A stretch of 63,871 nt of DNA, taken from contig DHFW01000018.1 of NCBI GenBank assembly GCA_002402465.1, forward strand, positions 1 to 63,871. Reading direction: 5' to 3'. Shown here piece after piece: positions 35,051-44,923 of the stretch (its first letter is position 1; each line of letters begins with the position of its first letter). The DNA comes from Bacteroidales bacterium UBA4814. GTDB taxonomy: Bacteria; Bacteroidota; Bacteroidia; Bacteroidales; UBA7960. The notes under the pieces are model-generated. The model was not told the DNA's origin. It did no database searches and saw only the letters and a program-made list of their open reading frames with translations. A program made the translations under genes and the position numbers.

Positions 35051-37483
35051 ATGGGATTTCGAATTGAAGGGGAACATTTCATTCTTAACGACAAAAAAAC
35101 TTTTCTCAATTCCGGCGAAATTCATTACTTCCGGATACGTCGCAACTTATGGGAGAAGCACATCAGGGCAGCAGTTGAGGCAGGGCTGAGCACGGTTAGC
35201 ACCTATGTGCCCTGGGCCTGGCACGAACCAGAAGAAGGTGTTTTTGATTTTGAAGGAAAATCAATCCCTGAGCGTGATTTAATCAGATGGATCAGATTGT
35301 GCGAGGAATATGGCCTTTACTGTATTGTTAAACCCGGACCTTTTATCCTGGCCGAATACAGGGGTGCAGGACTTCCTGACTGGTTCCTGGAGAAATTGGG
35401 TGAGGATGTGAGGATGCATAACAGCAAGGGTGAGCCTGTTTCCAGCGAAGGCGTAAGCCTTTTCCATCCCGGATATCTGGAAAAAGTTACTCTCTGGTAT
35501 GACCAGATTATGCCTTTGATAAGTAAAAATGAGTTAAAGGCAGGTGGCCCTGTCATTATGATGCAGCTATGCAATGAAATTGGGTTGTTTTCATGGCTTG
35601 CACACCAGGCCGATTATGGCCAAAGGGTTCGTGAGCGGTTTATCGCCTATCTTGGAAAGAAATTCAGGGATATTTCTGAAATCAATGGCCAATGGGGAAC
35701 GGCCTATTCAAGTTTCGCGGATGTGGAACTGCCTCCGGACGGGAATCTTCCATATGCTTCGCCGGGCGACCGGGGCCGCGATTACGAATGGCATTGCTTC
35801 TGGAGAACCTATTACGGCGACTACCTGAGGATGCTTTTAAAAATGGCGCGCGATAGGGGAGTAGGGGTTCCTGTTTACCATAATCTCCCTGGCTGGATCT
35901 ATGGCCATGGCTACGAATTTCCGGTAAACATTACCATGTACCAGGACCTTTACGGGGAAAAGAGCGAAATCATTTTTGGCATTGACCATATTCCCGAATT
36001 CCTTTCGCACCGCAACATGCACGACGACAGGATAATTAATGACATTACCCGTGCAATGCAAGGCAACAAACCCCTGTTTGCAGCAGAGTTTCAGAGTGGT
36101 TCGCGCGAATACCACGTGGTAACCAATCCCCGCGAAATGGAGCTGTTTTACAAGGCCAGCATTGCCAATGGACTGACGGGATGGAACTATTATATGTTTT
36201 CGCAGGGCCGCAACCCTTTGCGAAAAGGTTATTCAGGAGATACCTTTTACTGGTTTACGCCGCTAACGGCAGAAGGAAAAAAGACCAGCGCCTTCCCATT
36301 AATAAGCCGAATGAGCAAGCTCATTAAGGCCATTGAACCTGTCATTTTAGATGCCAAACGCAAGGCAGAAATCTGTGTCCTTTTTTATCCGCCCTATTAT
36401 GCCACCGAACTTGAGCGGCCAGAGACCGGAGCAAGTGCTCTTCAGTTCGTTCCTGCAGCCATTAGAAGGCCTGCCTGGTTTGATGGCCTGCTAAAGGTGT
36501 TACAAATCCTGAATATCGATTACAATATGGCCGACCTGAGCCAGGTCTCTGCTGATGAGCTCAAGAAGTATAAGCAGGTTTGGGCTTTTACCACCGATGA
36601 AATGGATGCCCGTGATCAGCAGGTAATTGTTGATTATGCCGCGGCTGGGGGGCAGGTGGTGATTTATCCCTGCCTTCCCGACAGGGAGATGTCGCAAAAG
36701 CCCTGCACCATCATTAGGGATGCGCTCAATATTGCCCCTGACGGAAAAGAAGTAATAGATTCGCCGCTTATCGATATTTTGGGATTTAGTGATGTTAAAT
36801 GCGCCAACCCGCAAATGACTTTTTCTGAAGATGCCTTGCAAGGAGCGGAAGTGATTGCACACACCCTTTCGGGAAAAATTTGCGGGTTTAGCAAAACCCT
36901 GGGCGACGGGAAAGTAGTTCATTTGGGAACCTGGCTCGGATTCGATACCGAAAGCCACAAGCAAGTTTATGAAGCCCTGGTGATGGCTTCGGGTGCAAAA
37001 GCAATTCAGGCCGCCGCTTCAAGCGAAAACATCACTGTGAGGCAAAGATTTACACCATTTGGTTCGGCAATGCTTTTTATTGGCAATTACTACAATGAAG
37101 AACAACATGGAAAGGTTTTTTACACCCATCCCAAAAGTGGTGACCAGATTAGTATTCCACTAGAAGGCAATGAAATTTTGTGGCCTGCGCTTTATGGGGT
37201 TTTGAGCCCCATTTCACTGGAAGTATTCACCGGATTAAAGGTGCTTCATACCACATCTGACATTCTCCAAATTAAATCAGGGGAAAATCAAGCCAAATTC
37301 TCCTTAATGGGGGAGCGGGACCTTCCTGGAGAGATGGTTTTTGAGGGTCCAAAATCAGCAGAAATCGTATCTGCCAACCTTAACGGCAGCCCGGTCAGTC
37401 TTATTCGAAAAAAGGATCGGGTGTTGGCAAATTACCTGCATGGTCACCAAAAGGAAATTACGCTGACCATAAAATTTCAATAG
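35051..37483 (+). CDS. GH35 family protein, probably acting on beta-1,2-glucosides
   Basis: An 810-aa protein without a signal peptide. The N-terminal TIM barrel has GEIHYFRIRRNLWEKHI, VSTYVPWAWHEPEEGVFDFE, the acid/base Glu176 in MQLCNEIG and the likely nucleophile Glu346 in FAAEFQSGSREYH. Beta-rich C-terminal domains follow. Most GH35 members are beta-galactosidases, but a homologue from Ignavibacterium was described as a transglycosylase for beta-1,2-glucosidic links. Placement between a sugar symporter and a GH94 oligoglucan phosphorylase favours that role here. Its TAG stop abuts the GH94 ATG with no gap. Confidence 0.85.
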   Translation: MGFRIEGEHFILNDKKTFLNSGEIHYFRIRRNLWEKHIRAAVEAGLSTVSTYVPWAWHEPEEGVFDFEGKSIPERDLIRWIRLCEEYGLYCIVKPGPFILAEYRGAGLPDWFLEKLGEDVRMHNSKGEPVSSEGVSLFHPGYLEKVTLWYDQIMPLISKNELKAGGPVIMMQLCNEIGLFSWLAHQADYGQRVRERFIAYLGKKFRDISEINGQWGTAYSSFADVELPPDGNLPYASPGDRGRDYEWHCFWRTYYGDYLRMLLKMARDRGVGVPVYHNLPGWIYGHGYEFPVNITMYQDLYGEKSEIIFGIDHIPEFLSHRNMHDDRIINDITRAMQGNKPLFAAEFQSGSREYHVVTNPREMELFYKASIANGLTGWNYYMFSQGRNPLRKGYSGDTFYWFTPLTAEGKKTSAFPLISRMSKLIKAIEPVILDAKRKAEICVLFYPPYYATELERPETGASALQFVPAAIRRPAWFDGLLKVLQILNIDYNMADLSQVSADELKKYKQVWAFTTDEMDARDQQVIVDYAAAGGQVVIYPCLPDREMSQKPCTIIRDALNIAPDGKEVIDSPLIDILGFSDVKCANPQMTFSEDALQGAEVIAHTLSGKICGFSKTLGDGKVVHLGTWLGFDTESHKQVYEALVMASGAKAIQAAASSENITVRQRFTPFGSAMLFIGNYYNEEQHGKVFYTHPKSGDQISIPLEGNEILWPALYGVLSPISLEVFTGLKVLHTTSDILQIKSGENQAKFSLMGERDLPGEMVFEGPKSAEIVSANLNGSPVSLIRKKDRVLANYLHGHQKEITLTIKFQ

Positions 37484-40400
37484 ATGGAAATAAGCAATCA
37501 ATCAGGACTCCGGTTCAGTTTTCTGGAAAATGGCTCGGTAGAAAGCATTGAAGCAGGTCAAATCAGGATCAACCTGAGAAAGGCTACCCTGCATTCGCGT
37601 TCGGGAACCGGGTTTTATTTGCGCAATCGTTTAAAATCTGGGCAATTTGCAGCCTTAACCGGCCCAGATAGCAACAGCCGTTTTAAGGTTGAAAAAAACA
37701 GGTTTTTTGCTAAAGGTCAGTGGAATGGGCTCGATTACCTTTTGGCCCTGCACCTTTCGGAGGAAGGTTTTAACTGGCGTTGGAGCTTTCGAGTTGAAAA
37801 TATTTCCGGATCAGCGCAAGAGCTTGACCTTATTGCGGTTCAGGATGCGGGACTGAAAGCCGGGCAGCCGGGTACTGTAAATGAGTATTATGTGAGTCAG
37901 TATATTGAGCGCCTGATATGGAAAGATATAAGGTATGGTCAGGGAATCTGCGTCAGGCAAAACATGAAGGAAGCCGGAGGCCACCCCTGGCTGATGATGG
38001 CTTGCACCGAAGGGGCTGAGGCTGCCAGTGTGGATGGCATGCAGTTTTTTGGCCCCGCCTTTCGCCAAACAGGCATTCCTGGAGGTTTGCTGGCAGAAAA
38101 ACTCGGCGGTGAGTATGCCGGCGAATCATCGGTGCTCGCTTTGCAAGGGAAAAAATTCAGACTCAAACCAGGCGAAGTTTACCAAACGTCATTTATCTCA
38201 ACTTTTTTGCCCGATCACCCTGAAGCCACTTCAAAAGCTGACCTGGAGAAATTAAATGGCCTGACATCCGTTTTTACAAAAAATACTTTTGAAACCACCG
38301 ACACCGGCTGGAAAACGCCTTTGAAGAGCCTGTTCAACGCTCCTGAATTCCTTACCGTGGAGGACCTGACCGAAAAGGAGATCACAGACTTTTTTGGCCG
38401 GGAAAGAAGACATGCCGAAGTGGAGAATGGCCGGATTCTCTCTTTTTTTAAGGGCGACCACCAGCATGTGGTTCTCCGCGCCAAGGAAAATTTGACCGAC
38501 AGACCCCACGGCCATATAATGCAGGCAAAAGCCGGGTTGGTTCCTGACGAAAGCATTGTTTCAACCAACCCCTTTGCCTATGGTGTGTTTAACTCGCACC
38601 TTACCCAAGGCAATACCAATTTCAATATTCTTCTATCCATTTGCTCCAACCAGTTTAACCAGGCATCTGAAGCGGGGCAACGCATTTTTGTAAAATTGGA
38701 AGGAAAGGATTATTTGCTTGGGGTGCCATCCGCTTTTGAAATGGGTTTGAACCATTGCCGCTGGATTTACAAATCCGGAAAGCACATTTTTCAGGTCAGG
38801 ACCTGGACATCGAAGCAAAGTCCGCAGGTTAACCTTGATTTCAGCGTAATCAGTGGTGGAAAGGTCGGACTGCTGATTTCCAGTCATTTTGATGAGAATA
38901 TAGGATGGAAAACCTTTCCGGGCGAGAAAAATGAGTTTATTTTTAAACCCGGACCAGATTCCCTTTTGGCCGGAAAATTTCCGGATGCCCGGTTCAGGCT
39001 ATTGATACAGGAACAAGATACTGATGTGCGTTATGGCCACGATGAATTGTTGCGCTCAGATGGCAAACGGCTTAATGAAAATCTTTTCGTTATTGAGGTT
39101 AACGAAACCGCTCATTTCTCAGTGAGCATACTTGGTGAAGTGGTTGCTTCCGCGGAAGCGGTTCATTACGAAATAGCCGGCCAACAATTCCTTTCCGATA
39201 CAACTGCTACCCTCAGGGCCTGGCAGGAATTGTCCCAGAATCTGCAAATTGAAAGCGGGCAAAAAGACATTGAAGCCATTAAGGAGATACTTCCCTGGTT
39301 CGGAATGAACGCCCTTACGCATTATCTCACTCCTTACGGGCTGGAGCAGTTTGGCGGCGCAGCCTGGGGCACCCGCGACGTTTCGCAGGGGCCGGTTGAC
39401 TTCCTTATTAACCTGGGAAAATACCAGGAAGCGCGTAAGGTGCTGTGCATGATCTTTTCGAACCAGAACCCCGACGGCGGCTGGCCGCAGTGGTGGATGT
39501 TCGACAGCTATTTCAACATCCGCGCCCACGAAGCCCACGGCGATATCATTTACTGGTGCATCATCGCACTGAGTAATTATATTTTGGTTACCGGCGATTT
39601 TGGTATCCTCGGTGAAATTTTGCCTTATTATCATGAAAAGGGGCCGGGTTTTGTTGAAAAAACACCACTCAAAGAGCATATGCAGCGGTTGATCAGTATG
39701 ATCACCGGTTCTTTTATCCCCGGCACGGCGCTGGTTCCCTTTGGTGGGGGCGACTGGAACGATTCGCTGCAACCAGTCAGCGACGAACTTGCTTCGCGCA
39801 TGATCTCAAGCTGGACCGTGCAAATGAACTACCAGGCATTCATGCAGTATGCCGGGGTGCTAATGAAACAAGAAAAACAGGAGGAAGCCGGCGAATTGTT
39901 TTATACATGCGATAGGATACGAGCCGATTTCAATAAATACCTTGTGAAAAATGAGGTGGTAGCAGGCTATGGACTTGTTGAAGCTGACGGCAGCATCAGC
40001 TTGCTGCTTCACCCTTCCGATCAGAAGACCGGCATTAGTTACAGTATCCTTCCCATGGAGCGAGGTATTCTCAGCGGTATTTTTACCAAAGAACAGGCCT
40101 TTTTTCATCATCAAATTATTGAAGACAAACTAAAGGGCCCTGATGGAGCAAGGCTGATGGACCGGCCGCTGAAATACAGTGGCGGGATACAGACTATTTT
40201 CCAGCGTGCCGAGAGCAGCACTTTTTTCGGTCGCGAGATCGGCCTTATGTATATTCATGAACATATTCGTTACGCTGAATCACTGGCCTGCCTTGGCAAA
40301 GCAAACGAATTTGTCGCCGCCCTTCGCCAGGCCATTCCTGTTGATTACCGTGAGGTAGTACCTCAGGGCGATATCCGGCAGTCGAATTGTTACTACTCCA

Positions 40401-40825
40401 GCTCCGACATTATTTTCAAAAGCAGGTATGAAGCCGATGAACTTTACCATGAAATCAATGCAGGGAAGTTTACCTTCAGGGGGGGCTGGCGGGTTTATTC
40501 AAGCGGTCCTGGAATTTTCATTGGCCTTATTTTTTCGAAATTGCTTGGCCTTCGCCGGGAAGCAGGAAAGATTATCATTGATCCAGTTATGCCATTGCAA
40601 TTTAACGGATTAAGTGCTGAATTGTACTTTCTGGACAAAAAGGTAAGATTTCTTTACAAGCTTACCAGGAACACCTTTAGCCCACATAAAGTTTTAGTGA
40701 ATGGGCAGAGGATTGAATTTACTATTGAAGAAAATAGTTACCGAAAAGGGGGCGCAGTCATTCCTGAAAAGATATTTTTATCAATGCTCAACCAGGAAAC
40801 CAACCTGGTGGAAATTGAGCTGTAA
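37484..40825 (+). CDS. GH94 protein, 1,2-beta-oligoglucan phosphorylase type
   Basis: A 1113-aa cytoplasmic phosphorylase expected to convert sophoro-oligosaccharides and phosphate to alpha-glucose 1-phosphate plus a shortened chain. It has a long N-terminal beta-sandwich part and a GH94 (alpha/alpha)6 domain: YGLEQFGGAAWGTRDVSQGP, NPDGGWPQWWMFDSYFNIRA and the catalytic-site motif GGGDWNDSLQPV (DWND at residues 757-760). The C-terminal part begins RGGWRVYSSGPGIFIGLIFS. The length matches the described oligoglucan phosphorylases of about 1110 aa and is well above the roughly 800 aa of cellobiose phosphorylases. It is translated directly after GH35. Confidence 0.88.
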   Translation: MEISNQSGLRFSFLENGSVESIEAGQIRINLRKATLHSRSGTGFYLRNRLKSGQFAALTGPDSNSRFKVEKNRFFAKGQWNGLDYLLALHLSEEGFNWRWSFRVENISGSAQELDLIAVQDAGLKAGQPGTVNEYYVSQYIERLIWKDIRYGQGICVRQNMKEAGGHPWLMMACTEGAEAASVDGMQFFGPAFRQTGIPGGLLAEKLGGEYAGESSVLALQGKKFRLKPGEVYQTSFISTFLPDHPEATSKADLEKLNGLTSVFTKNTFETTDTGWKTPLKSLFNAPEFLTVEDLTEKEITDFFGRERRHAEVENGRILSFFKGDHQHVVLRAKENLTDRPHGHIMQAKAGLVPDESIVSTNPFAYGVFNSHLTQGNTNFNILLSICSNQFNQASEAGQRIFVKLEGKDYLLGVPSAFEMGLNHCRWIYKSGKHIFQVRTWTSKQSPQVNLDFSVISGGKVGLLISSHFDENIGWKTFPGEKNEFIFKPGPDSLLAGKFPDARFRLLIQEQDTDVRYGHDELLRSDGKRLNENLFVIEVNETAHFSVSILGEVVASAEAVHYEIAGQQFLSDTTATLRAWQELSQNLQIESGQKDIEAIKEILPWFGMNALTHYLTPYGLEQFGGAAWGTRDVSQGPVDFLINLGKYQEARKVLCMIFSNQNPDGGWPQWWMFDSYFNIRAHEAHGDIIYWCIIALSNYILVTGDFGILGEILPYYHEKGPGFVEKTPLKEHMQRLISMITGSFIPGTALVPFGGGDWNDSLQPVSDELASRMISSWTVQMNYQAFMQYAGVLMKQEKQEEAGELFYTCDRIRADFNKYLVKNEVVAGYGLVEADGSISLLLHPSDQKTGISYSILPMERGILSGIFTKEQAFFHHQIIEDKLKGPDGARLMDRPLKYSGGIQTIFQRAESSTFFGREIGLMYIHEHIRYAESLACLGKANEFVAALRQAIPVDYREVVPQGDIRQSNCYYSSSDIIFKSRYEADELYHEINAGKFTFRGGWRVYSSGPGIFIGLIFSKLLGLRREAGKIIIDPVMPLQFNGLSAELYFLDKKVRFLYKLTRNTFSPHKVLVNGQRIEFTIEENSYRKGGAVIPEKIFLSMLNQETNLVEIEL

Positions 40826-40861
40826 TTATTTATCTTTTTTTACTTCACAAGCAGAAATGTT

Positions 40862-40869
40862 TAATTTTG
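40862..40869 (+). promoter_or_regulatory. -7 element before the esterase gene
   Basis: TAATTTTG fits TAnnTTTG, 37 bases before the ATG at 40907. It argues for that start rather than 40871. Confidence 0.45.
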
Positions 40870-40906
40870 GATGCTTTCATTCAGTTTTATCCAAAAATAT
40901 TATGTC

Positions 40907-41689
40907 ATGCGAAAATCACTTTTTTCTGCCCTTATGGTCCTAAACCTGATGGTGCTCCAGGCCCAGCATTCAGAACTTTTTCGTGCCGAGGTCTTTGTCT
41001 CGGTTGAAGGCAGCCTGCCTTACCGCATTATGCTTCCTGAAAACTTTGATCCTTCGGGACAATACCCGCTGGTCTTCTTCCTGCATGGCGCTGGCGAGCG
41101 CGGCAACGACAATGAGAAGCAGCTGGTGCATGGGGCTTCTTTTTTCGCTTCCGCGGAAAACCGTAAGGAATTTCCCGCCATTGTTGTGTTTCCGCAGTGC
41201 GCCGAGAACGATTTCTGGGCCAGGATAAATTTCGATCTGGACAAAGACGGCAACCGCAGTCTGACCTTCGACCCCTCGAGCGAGCCAGGCCCTTCCTTGA
41301 GCCTTGCCATAAAACTGCTTGAATCGTTGTTGGAAAACCATTGGGTTGAAAAAAACCAGGTTTATATCGGTGGTTTGTCGATGGGAGGCATGGGCACATT
41401 CGAACTGCTTTACCGGATGCCCGAAGTGTTTGCAGCGGCTTTTCCCATATGTGGCGGAGGCAATCCCGAAGTCATTAATCCCCGGGTAAGCCAGGTCAAT
41501 GTCTGGGCCTTTCATGGAGACGCCGATCCGGTCGTTCCGGTCAGTCTCTCACAAGATATGGTTGAAGCCTATCAGAATGCCGGCGTAGATGTAAAACTGA
41601 CCCTTTACCCTGGCGTTGGACATAATGCCTGGGATTATGTTTTTCAGGAGCCGGAACTATTGCCCTGGTTATTTTCCAATAAAAAATAA
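40907..41689 (+). CDS. Exported alpha/beta-hydrolase (esterase)
   Basis: A 260-aa protein with a signal peptide (SLFSALMVLNLMVLQAQ) and an alpha/beta-hydrolase fold. Motifs are LVFFLHGAGERGND (oxyanion region), the nucleophile elbow GGLSMGGMGTFELL, the Asp in FHGDADPVVPVSLSQ and the His in YPGVGHNAWDYV. This resembles phospholipase/carboxylesterase or CE1-like carbohydrate esterases. At the end of the locus it may remove acyl substituents such as succinyl or acetyl from natural beta-1,2-glucans; this is inference. Confidence 0.85.
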   Translation: MRKSLFSALMVLNLMVLQAQHSELFRAEVFVSVEGSLPYRIMLPENFDPSGQYPLVFFLHGAGERGNDNEKQLVHGASFFASAENRKEFPAIVVFPQCAENDFWARINFDLDKDGNRSLTFDPSSEPGPSLSLAIKLLESLLENHWVEKNQVYIGGLSMGGMGTFELLYRMPEVFAAAFPICGGGNPEVINPRVSQVNVWAFHGDADPVVPVSLSQDMVEAYQNAGVDVKLTLYPGVGHNAWDYVFQEPELLPWLFSNKK

Positions 41690-41704
41690 GTTTAATTTAC
41701 AAAT

Positions 41705-41742
41705 AAAAGAGGCTGGTTCAAATTAACGAACCAGCCTCTTTT
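41705..41742. terminator. Bidirectional terminator
   Basis: Perfect 15-base inverted repeat, 41705-41719 against 41728-41742, with an eight-base loop, A-rich on the left and T-rich on the right. It lies between the convergent esterase and sugar transporter genes and can stop transcription from both sides. Confidence 0.92.
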
Positions 41743-41763
41743 TTTCAATGTCAGCAAACTATT

Positions 41764-43131
41764 CTAAGCCCTTCTGATGGTATTGCCTTTTACAGCGTAG
41801 AAGAAGATATAGAAGTAGCAAATAGCCGGAACAATAAATGCCCAGGTATAGCCGAAATTATCGGCAATGCCGCCCATGAGGGGTGGAATAATTGCACCGC
41901 CTATAATTAATGAATTGATCAGGCCGGATGCGCCGCTAAGTTCAGCTTTATCAAGGTCTTTAACAGCCAGGGCAAAAATATTGGGGAACATAATTGAGTT
42001 GAACAGGCCAATGGAAATAACTGTCCAGAGTGCAATACTTCCAGTGCTAAAAGTGGTTGCAAGCCCAAGAAGTGCAGCAATTAAAGCAAAAATCGCCAGT
42101 GTCCTTGCAGCTTTACCTCTCCCGATTTGCATGATTAAGAAGTTGACCAAAGCCATTGCGGTGAAGGTAAGCCCAATGGTCCAGTTCCAGTCGGTGACAA
42201 ACGAACCTGCAACAAAAGCCAACAGCAATACCGGCAGCAGGAGCATCATCTTTTTCGACTGAGGCATGTCAGAAAACATAAAAGATCCAAAGAACCTGCC
42301 AATCATGGCACCACCCCAGTAAATGGCTGCATAGGTGGAGGCCATTTCAGCAGATATTCCTTCAATTGAAGTGGACAAATAGTTTACCAGCAAACCGGCG
42401 TTTCCAACTTCGGCGCCCACATAAGCGAAAATTGCAAAAGCTCCCAGAACCACATGAGGATATTTCCAAACGCTTTTTTTAATCCCGGATCCTTTTTCCA
42501 ATACCGGCAGTTTGGTTCTGTAAATAATAAATGCAACCAAAATGATAATTATCCCCATGATAATAAATGGCATGGGAACCCTTTCTGCAACCTGAAGCGC
42601 TTGTTCCGGGGTTACTGCACTTGCCTCTGGCAGGTTCAGTCCCTTGAAAATGGCAACGGATATCAGCCAGGGTGCAATCATGGTGGCAATTGAATTCATC
42701 GCCTGTGTCAGATTCAGCCGGCTGGAGGCGGTGCTGTCGGGGCCCAGGGCGGTTACATAGGGGTTGGCAGCAACCTGCAGGAAAACTACACCAACGGCCA
42801 AGATAAAGGTTCCAAAAAGGAAAATGGGAAATGATGGAATTCTGGCTGCCGGAATAAAAATAAAGCTACCCAGCGCCATCAGGAATAATCCGGCAACAAC
42901 GGTCCATTTATAACCAATTTTATCAATTATTTTACCGGTAGGTATGGACATGATCGGGTAAGCAAAAAAGAAAGCTGAGGCCAGCAACTGTGCGCTGAAT
43001 TCAGAGAGCCCGAAAATGGCCTTTACCGGGGCGGTAAGGGTAATGATAAAGGTGGTGGCAAAACCGAAAATAAAAAAGATCAGGGAAAAAGTCATAATCC
43101 CAGTCTTCATGCTTGAGTTTTGATTCTCCAT
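41764..43131 (-). CDS. FucP/GluP-type sugar:proton symporter (MFS)
   Basis: A 455-aa inner-membrane transporter with about 12 helices. It resembles the Bacteroidota glucose/galactose (GluP) and fucose permeases: FSLIFFIFGFATTFIITLTA, then VGVVFLQVAANPYVTALGP (a family hallmark) and LFNSIMFPNIFALAVKDLDK. It is encoded 66 bases after the ROK kinase gene, so the pair probably takes up and phosphorylates a monosaccharide. It may originally have belonged to a hexosaminidase/fucosidase locus whose remnants lie upstream. Confidence 0.9.
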   Translation of the reverse strand: MENQNSSMKTGIMTFSLIFFIFGFATTFIITLTAPVKAIFGLSEFSAQLLASAFFFAYPIMSIPTGKIIDKIGYKWTVVAGLFLMALGSFIFIPAARIPSFPIFLFGTFILAVGVVFLQVAANPYVTALGPDSTASSRLNLTQAMNSIATMIAPWLISVAIFKGLNLPEASAVTPEQALQVAERVPMPFIIMGIIIILVAFIIYRTKLPVLEKGSGIKKSVWKYPHVVLGAFAIFAYVGAEVGNAGLLVNYLSTSIEGISAEMASTYAAIYWGGAMIGRFFGSFMFSDMPQSKKMMLLLPVLLLAFVAGSFVTDWNWTIGLTFTAMALVNFLIMQIGRGKAARTLAIFALIAALLGLATTFSTGSIALWTVISIGLFNSIMFPNIFALAVKDLDKAELSGASGLINSLIIGGAIIPPLMGGIADNFGYTWAFIVPAICYFYIFFYAVKGNTIRRA

Positions 43132-43197
43132 GTTTTAAGGATTTAATTTTTGGTTTTTTTCAAAAAAAGAAAGGTTGCTTCTATTAATAAATCATTA

Positions 43198-44151
43198 CTA
43201 CAAGTCTTTCCATATCAATGCACCTGAGCCCAAAATGGCAGCATTTTTTCCGATAAGTCCCGAGCGCAACACCCTGACTTTGTTCCTAAAAGTACCCATA
43301 ATGCTTTCTTCCATGTACTTTTTTGCCGGAATAAGGATGAAGTCGCCGGCATTTGCAAGGCCGCCAAACAAAAAGATGGCTTCCGGACTGGTATGAGCCA
43401 CCGTATCGGCCAGCTTTTCCCCAAGTATCCTTCCGGTAATGTCGAATGCCTTCAGGGCAACAGGGTCGTTCTTTTTGGCGGCTTCATAAATGATTTCAGA
43501 TGTCAGTTCATTATAATTGTATTTTACCAGTTCAGAGCCTTCCGTGTCGGAAGCCAGCAGCTCAAAAACGGTTCTTTTTATTCCGGGTGCCGACACATAA
43601 GTCTCCAGGCAGCCGAAGTTTCCACAACCGCACTTCCTGCCGTTTTTCTTGACATTCACATGCCCGAGTTCTCCGGCAAATCCGTCGTGCCCGTAAACAA
43701 GGTCGCCATTTACCACTATGCCGCTGCCCAGGCCGGTTCCAAGCGTAATCATTACAAAATCGCGCATTCCCCTGGCTCCGCCATAAATCATTTCACCAAG
43801 GGCCGCAGCGTTGGCATCATTGGTAAGTTTTATGGGAACATCGTAATGTTTCTTCATGAGCTCAGCGAAGGGCACAATTCCCTTCCATTTCAGGTTGGTT
43901 GCATTCTCAACGGTGCCCTTGTGGTAATTTCCGTTGGGAGCACCAATACCCATACCCACAACTTTGTATGGTACTTTAATCTCCTTCTCGGCTTTTTTTA
44001 AATCCTTTACCAGGTTTTTAATGTAGTCATCTACATTGTCAAACATATCTGTTGGCGAATTACCTTCTGCATAAAAAATGCCTTCGCGGTCAACGAAACC
44101 AAATTTTGTAAACGTTCCGCCAATGTCAATTCCAATTACAAGTTCTTTCAT
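43198..44151 (-). CDS. ROK family sugar kinase (glucokinase-like)
   Basis: A 317-aa cytoplasmic kinase with the ATP-binding opening VIGIDIGGTFTKFGFVD. The sugar site is KLTNDANAAALGEMIYGGAR and GTGLGSGIVVNGDLVYG. The zinc motif CGCGNFGCLE follows GHVNVKKNGRK. This fits glucokinases or N-acetylhexosamine kinases. It could phosphorylate glucose released from the beta-1,2-glucan locus. It has its own promoter-like element at 44178-44185. Confidence 0.92.
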   Translation of the reverse strand: MKELVIGIDIGGTFTKFGFVDREGIFYAEGNSPTDMFDNVDDYIKNLVKDLKKAEKEIKVPYKVVGMGIGAPNGNYHKGTVENATNLKWKGIVPFAELMKKHYDVPIKLTNDANAAALGEMIYGGARGMRDFVMITLGTGLGSGIVVNGDLVYGHDGFAGELGHVNVKKNGRKCGCGNFGCLETYVSAPGIKRTVFELLASDTEGSELVKYNYNELTSEIIYEAAKKNDPVALKAFDITGRILGEKLADTVAHTSPEAIFLFGGLANAGDFILIPAKKYMEESIMGTFRNKVRVLRSGLIGKNAAILGSGALIWKDL

Positions 44152-44177
44152 GATTAAGAGTTTGGTTAATTCTGTTT

Positions 44178-44185
44178 CAAAAGTA
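44178..44185 (-). promoter_or_regulatory. -7 element of the ROK-transporter pair
   Basis: Minus-strand TACTTTTG matches TAnnTTTG, 26 bases before the ROK start codon. Confidence 0.55.
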
Positions 44186-44256
44186 ATTTTTTATCAATAA
44201 CCATTGTTTCACAAGTCTCAAATTCTGAAAAAAATGTTTTTCAGTTTGATGCTGTT

Positions 44257-44712
44257 TTACTCCGTTAAAGGTTCTTTGAGATAATTAACATCAAGCACAT
44301 CGAGTCTTTTGAAATGATTTTGAAGCCTTTTGCTGAAATCCTCAAAATTTCTGGTTTCTTTGGGCGACCAAACCACTTCGGCCAGGGCAATGGCTCTTGG
44401 ATAGGCCATATACTCAACATGAGAGGAGGTTTTAATATATTCTGTCCAGACATTGCCCTGGGCCCCTAGAATGAACCGGGCTTCTTCTTCGGTCAGTTCT
44501 TCGGGCACCGGATCGTATGAATAGACCTTTTCAAGGGTTGTTAATCCGCCAATGGCCAGGGGTTGGGTTTCGGGCTCAGCCTGATAAAAATCAAAATAGC
44601 AGTGTGTTACGGGCGTTATAATGGCATTTTGGCCCATTTTTGCAGCCGCAATACCGCCCTCAATGCCGCGCCACGACATAACGGTTGCCTGGGGTTCCAG
44701 TCCGCCTTTTCT
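44257..44712 (-). pseudogene. GH20 beta-N-acetylhexosaminidase, C-terminal remnant
   Basis: About 150 codons homologous to the end of GH20 enzymes: GGLEPQATVMSWRGIEGGIA, TPVTHCYFDFYQAEPETQPL, LGAQGNVWTEYIKTSSHVEY and MAYPRAIALAEVVWSPKETR. The catalytic DE motif and the whole N-terminal two thirds are missing. In-frame homology ends near 44712, and a stop codon lies further upstream in the same frame. It is a truncated fragment, not a functional enzyme. Confidence 0.82.
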
Positions 44713-44923
44713 GGTAGAACAATTGCTGCCGGGGTTGGCATTGCTTACTTTCCTTCAACAAAAACTGTAACCATTTAAAAACCAGACATGATGAAATAAG
44801 CATGTGCATTTTCGTTCACACACAGGAAAATGTTCAAACATGCGATTGGCTTCGCCGAGCTCGCAAAGTGCTCGGTTCCATGTGACCTGTTTAAAACAAA
44901 TTTTGAACACATGAAACAATGGT

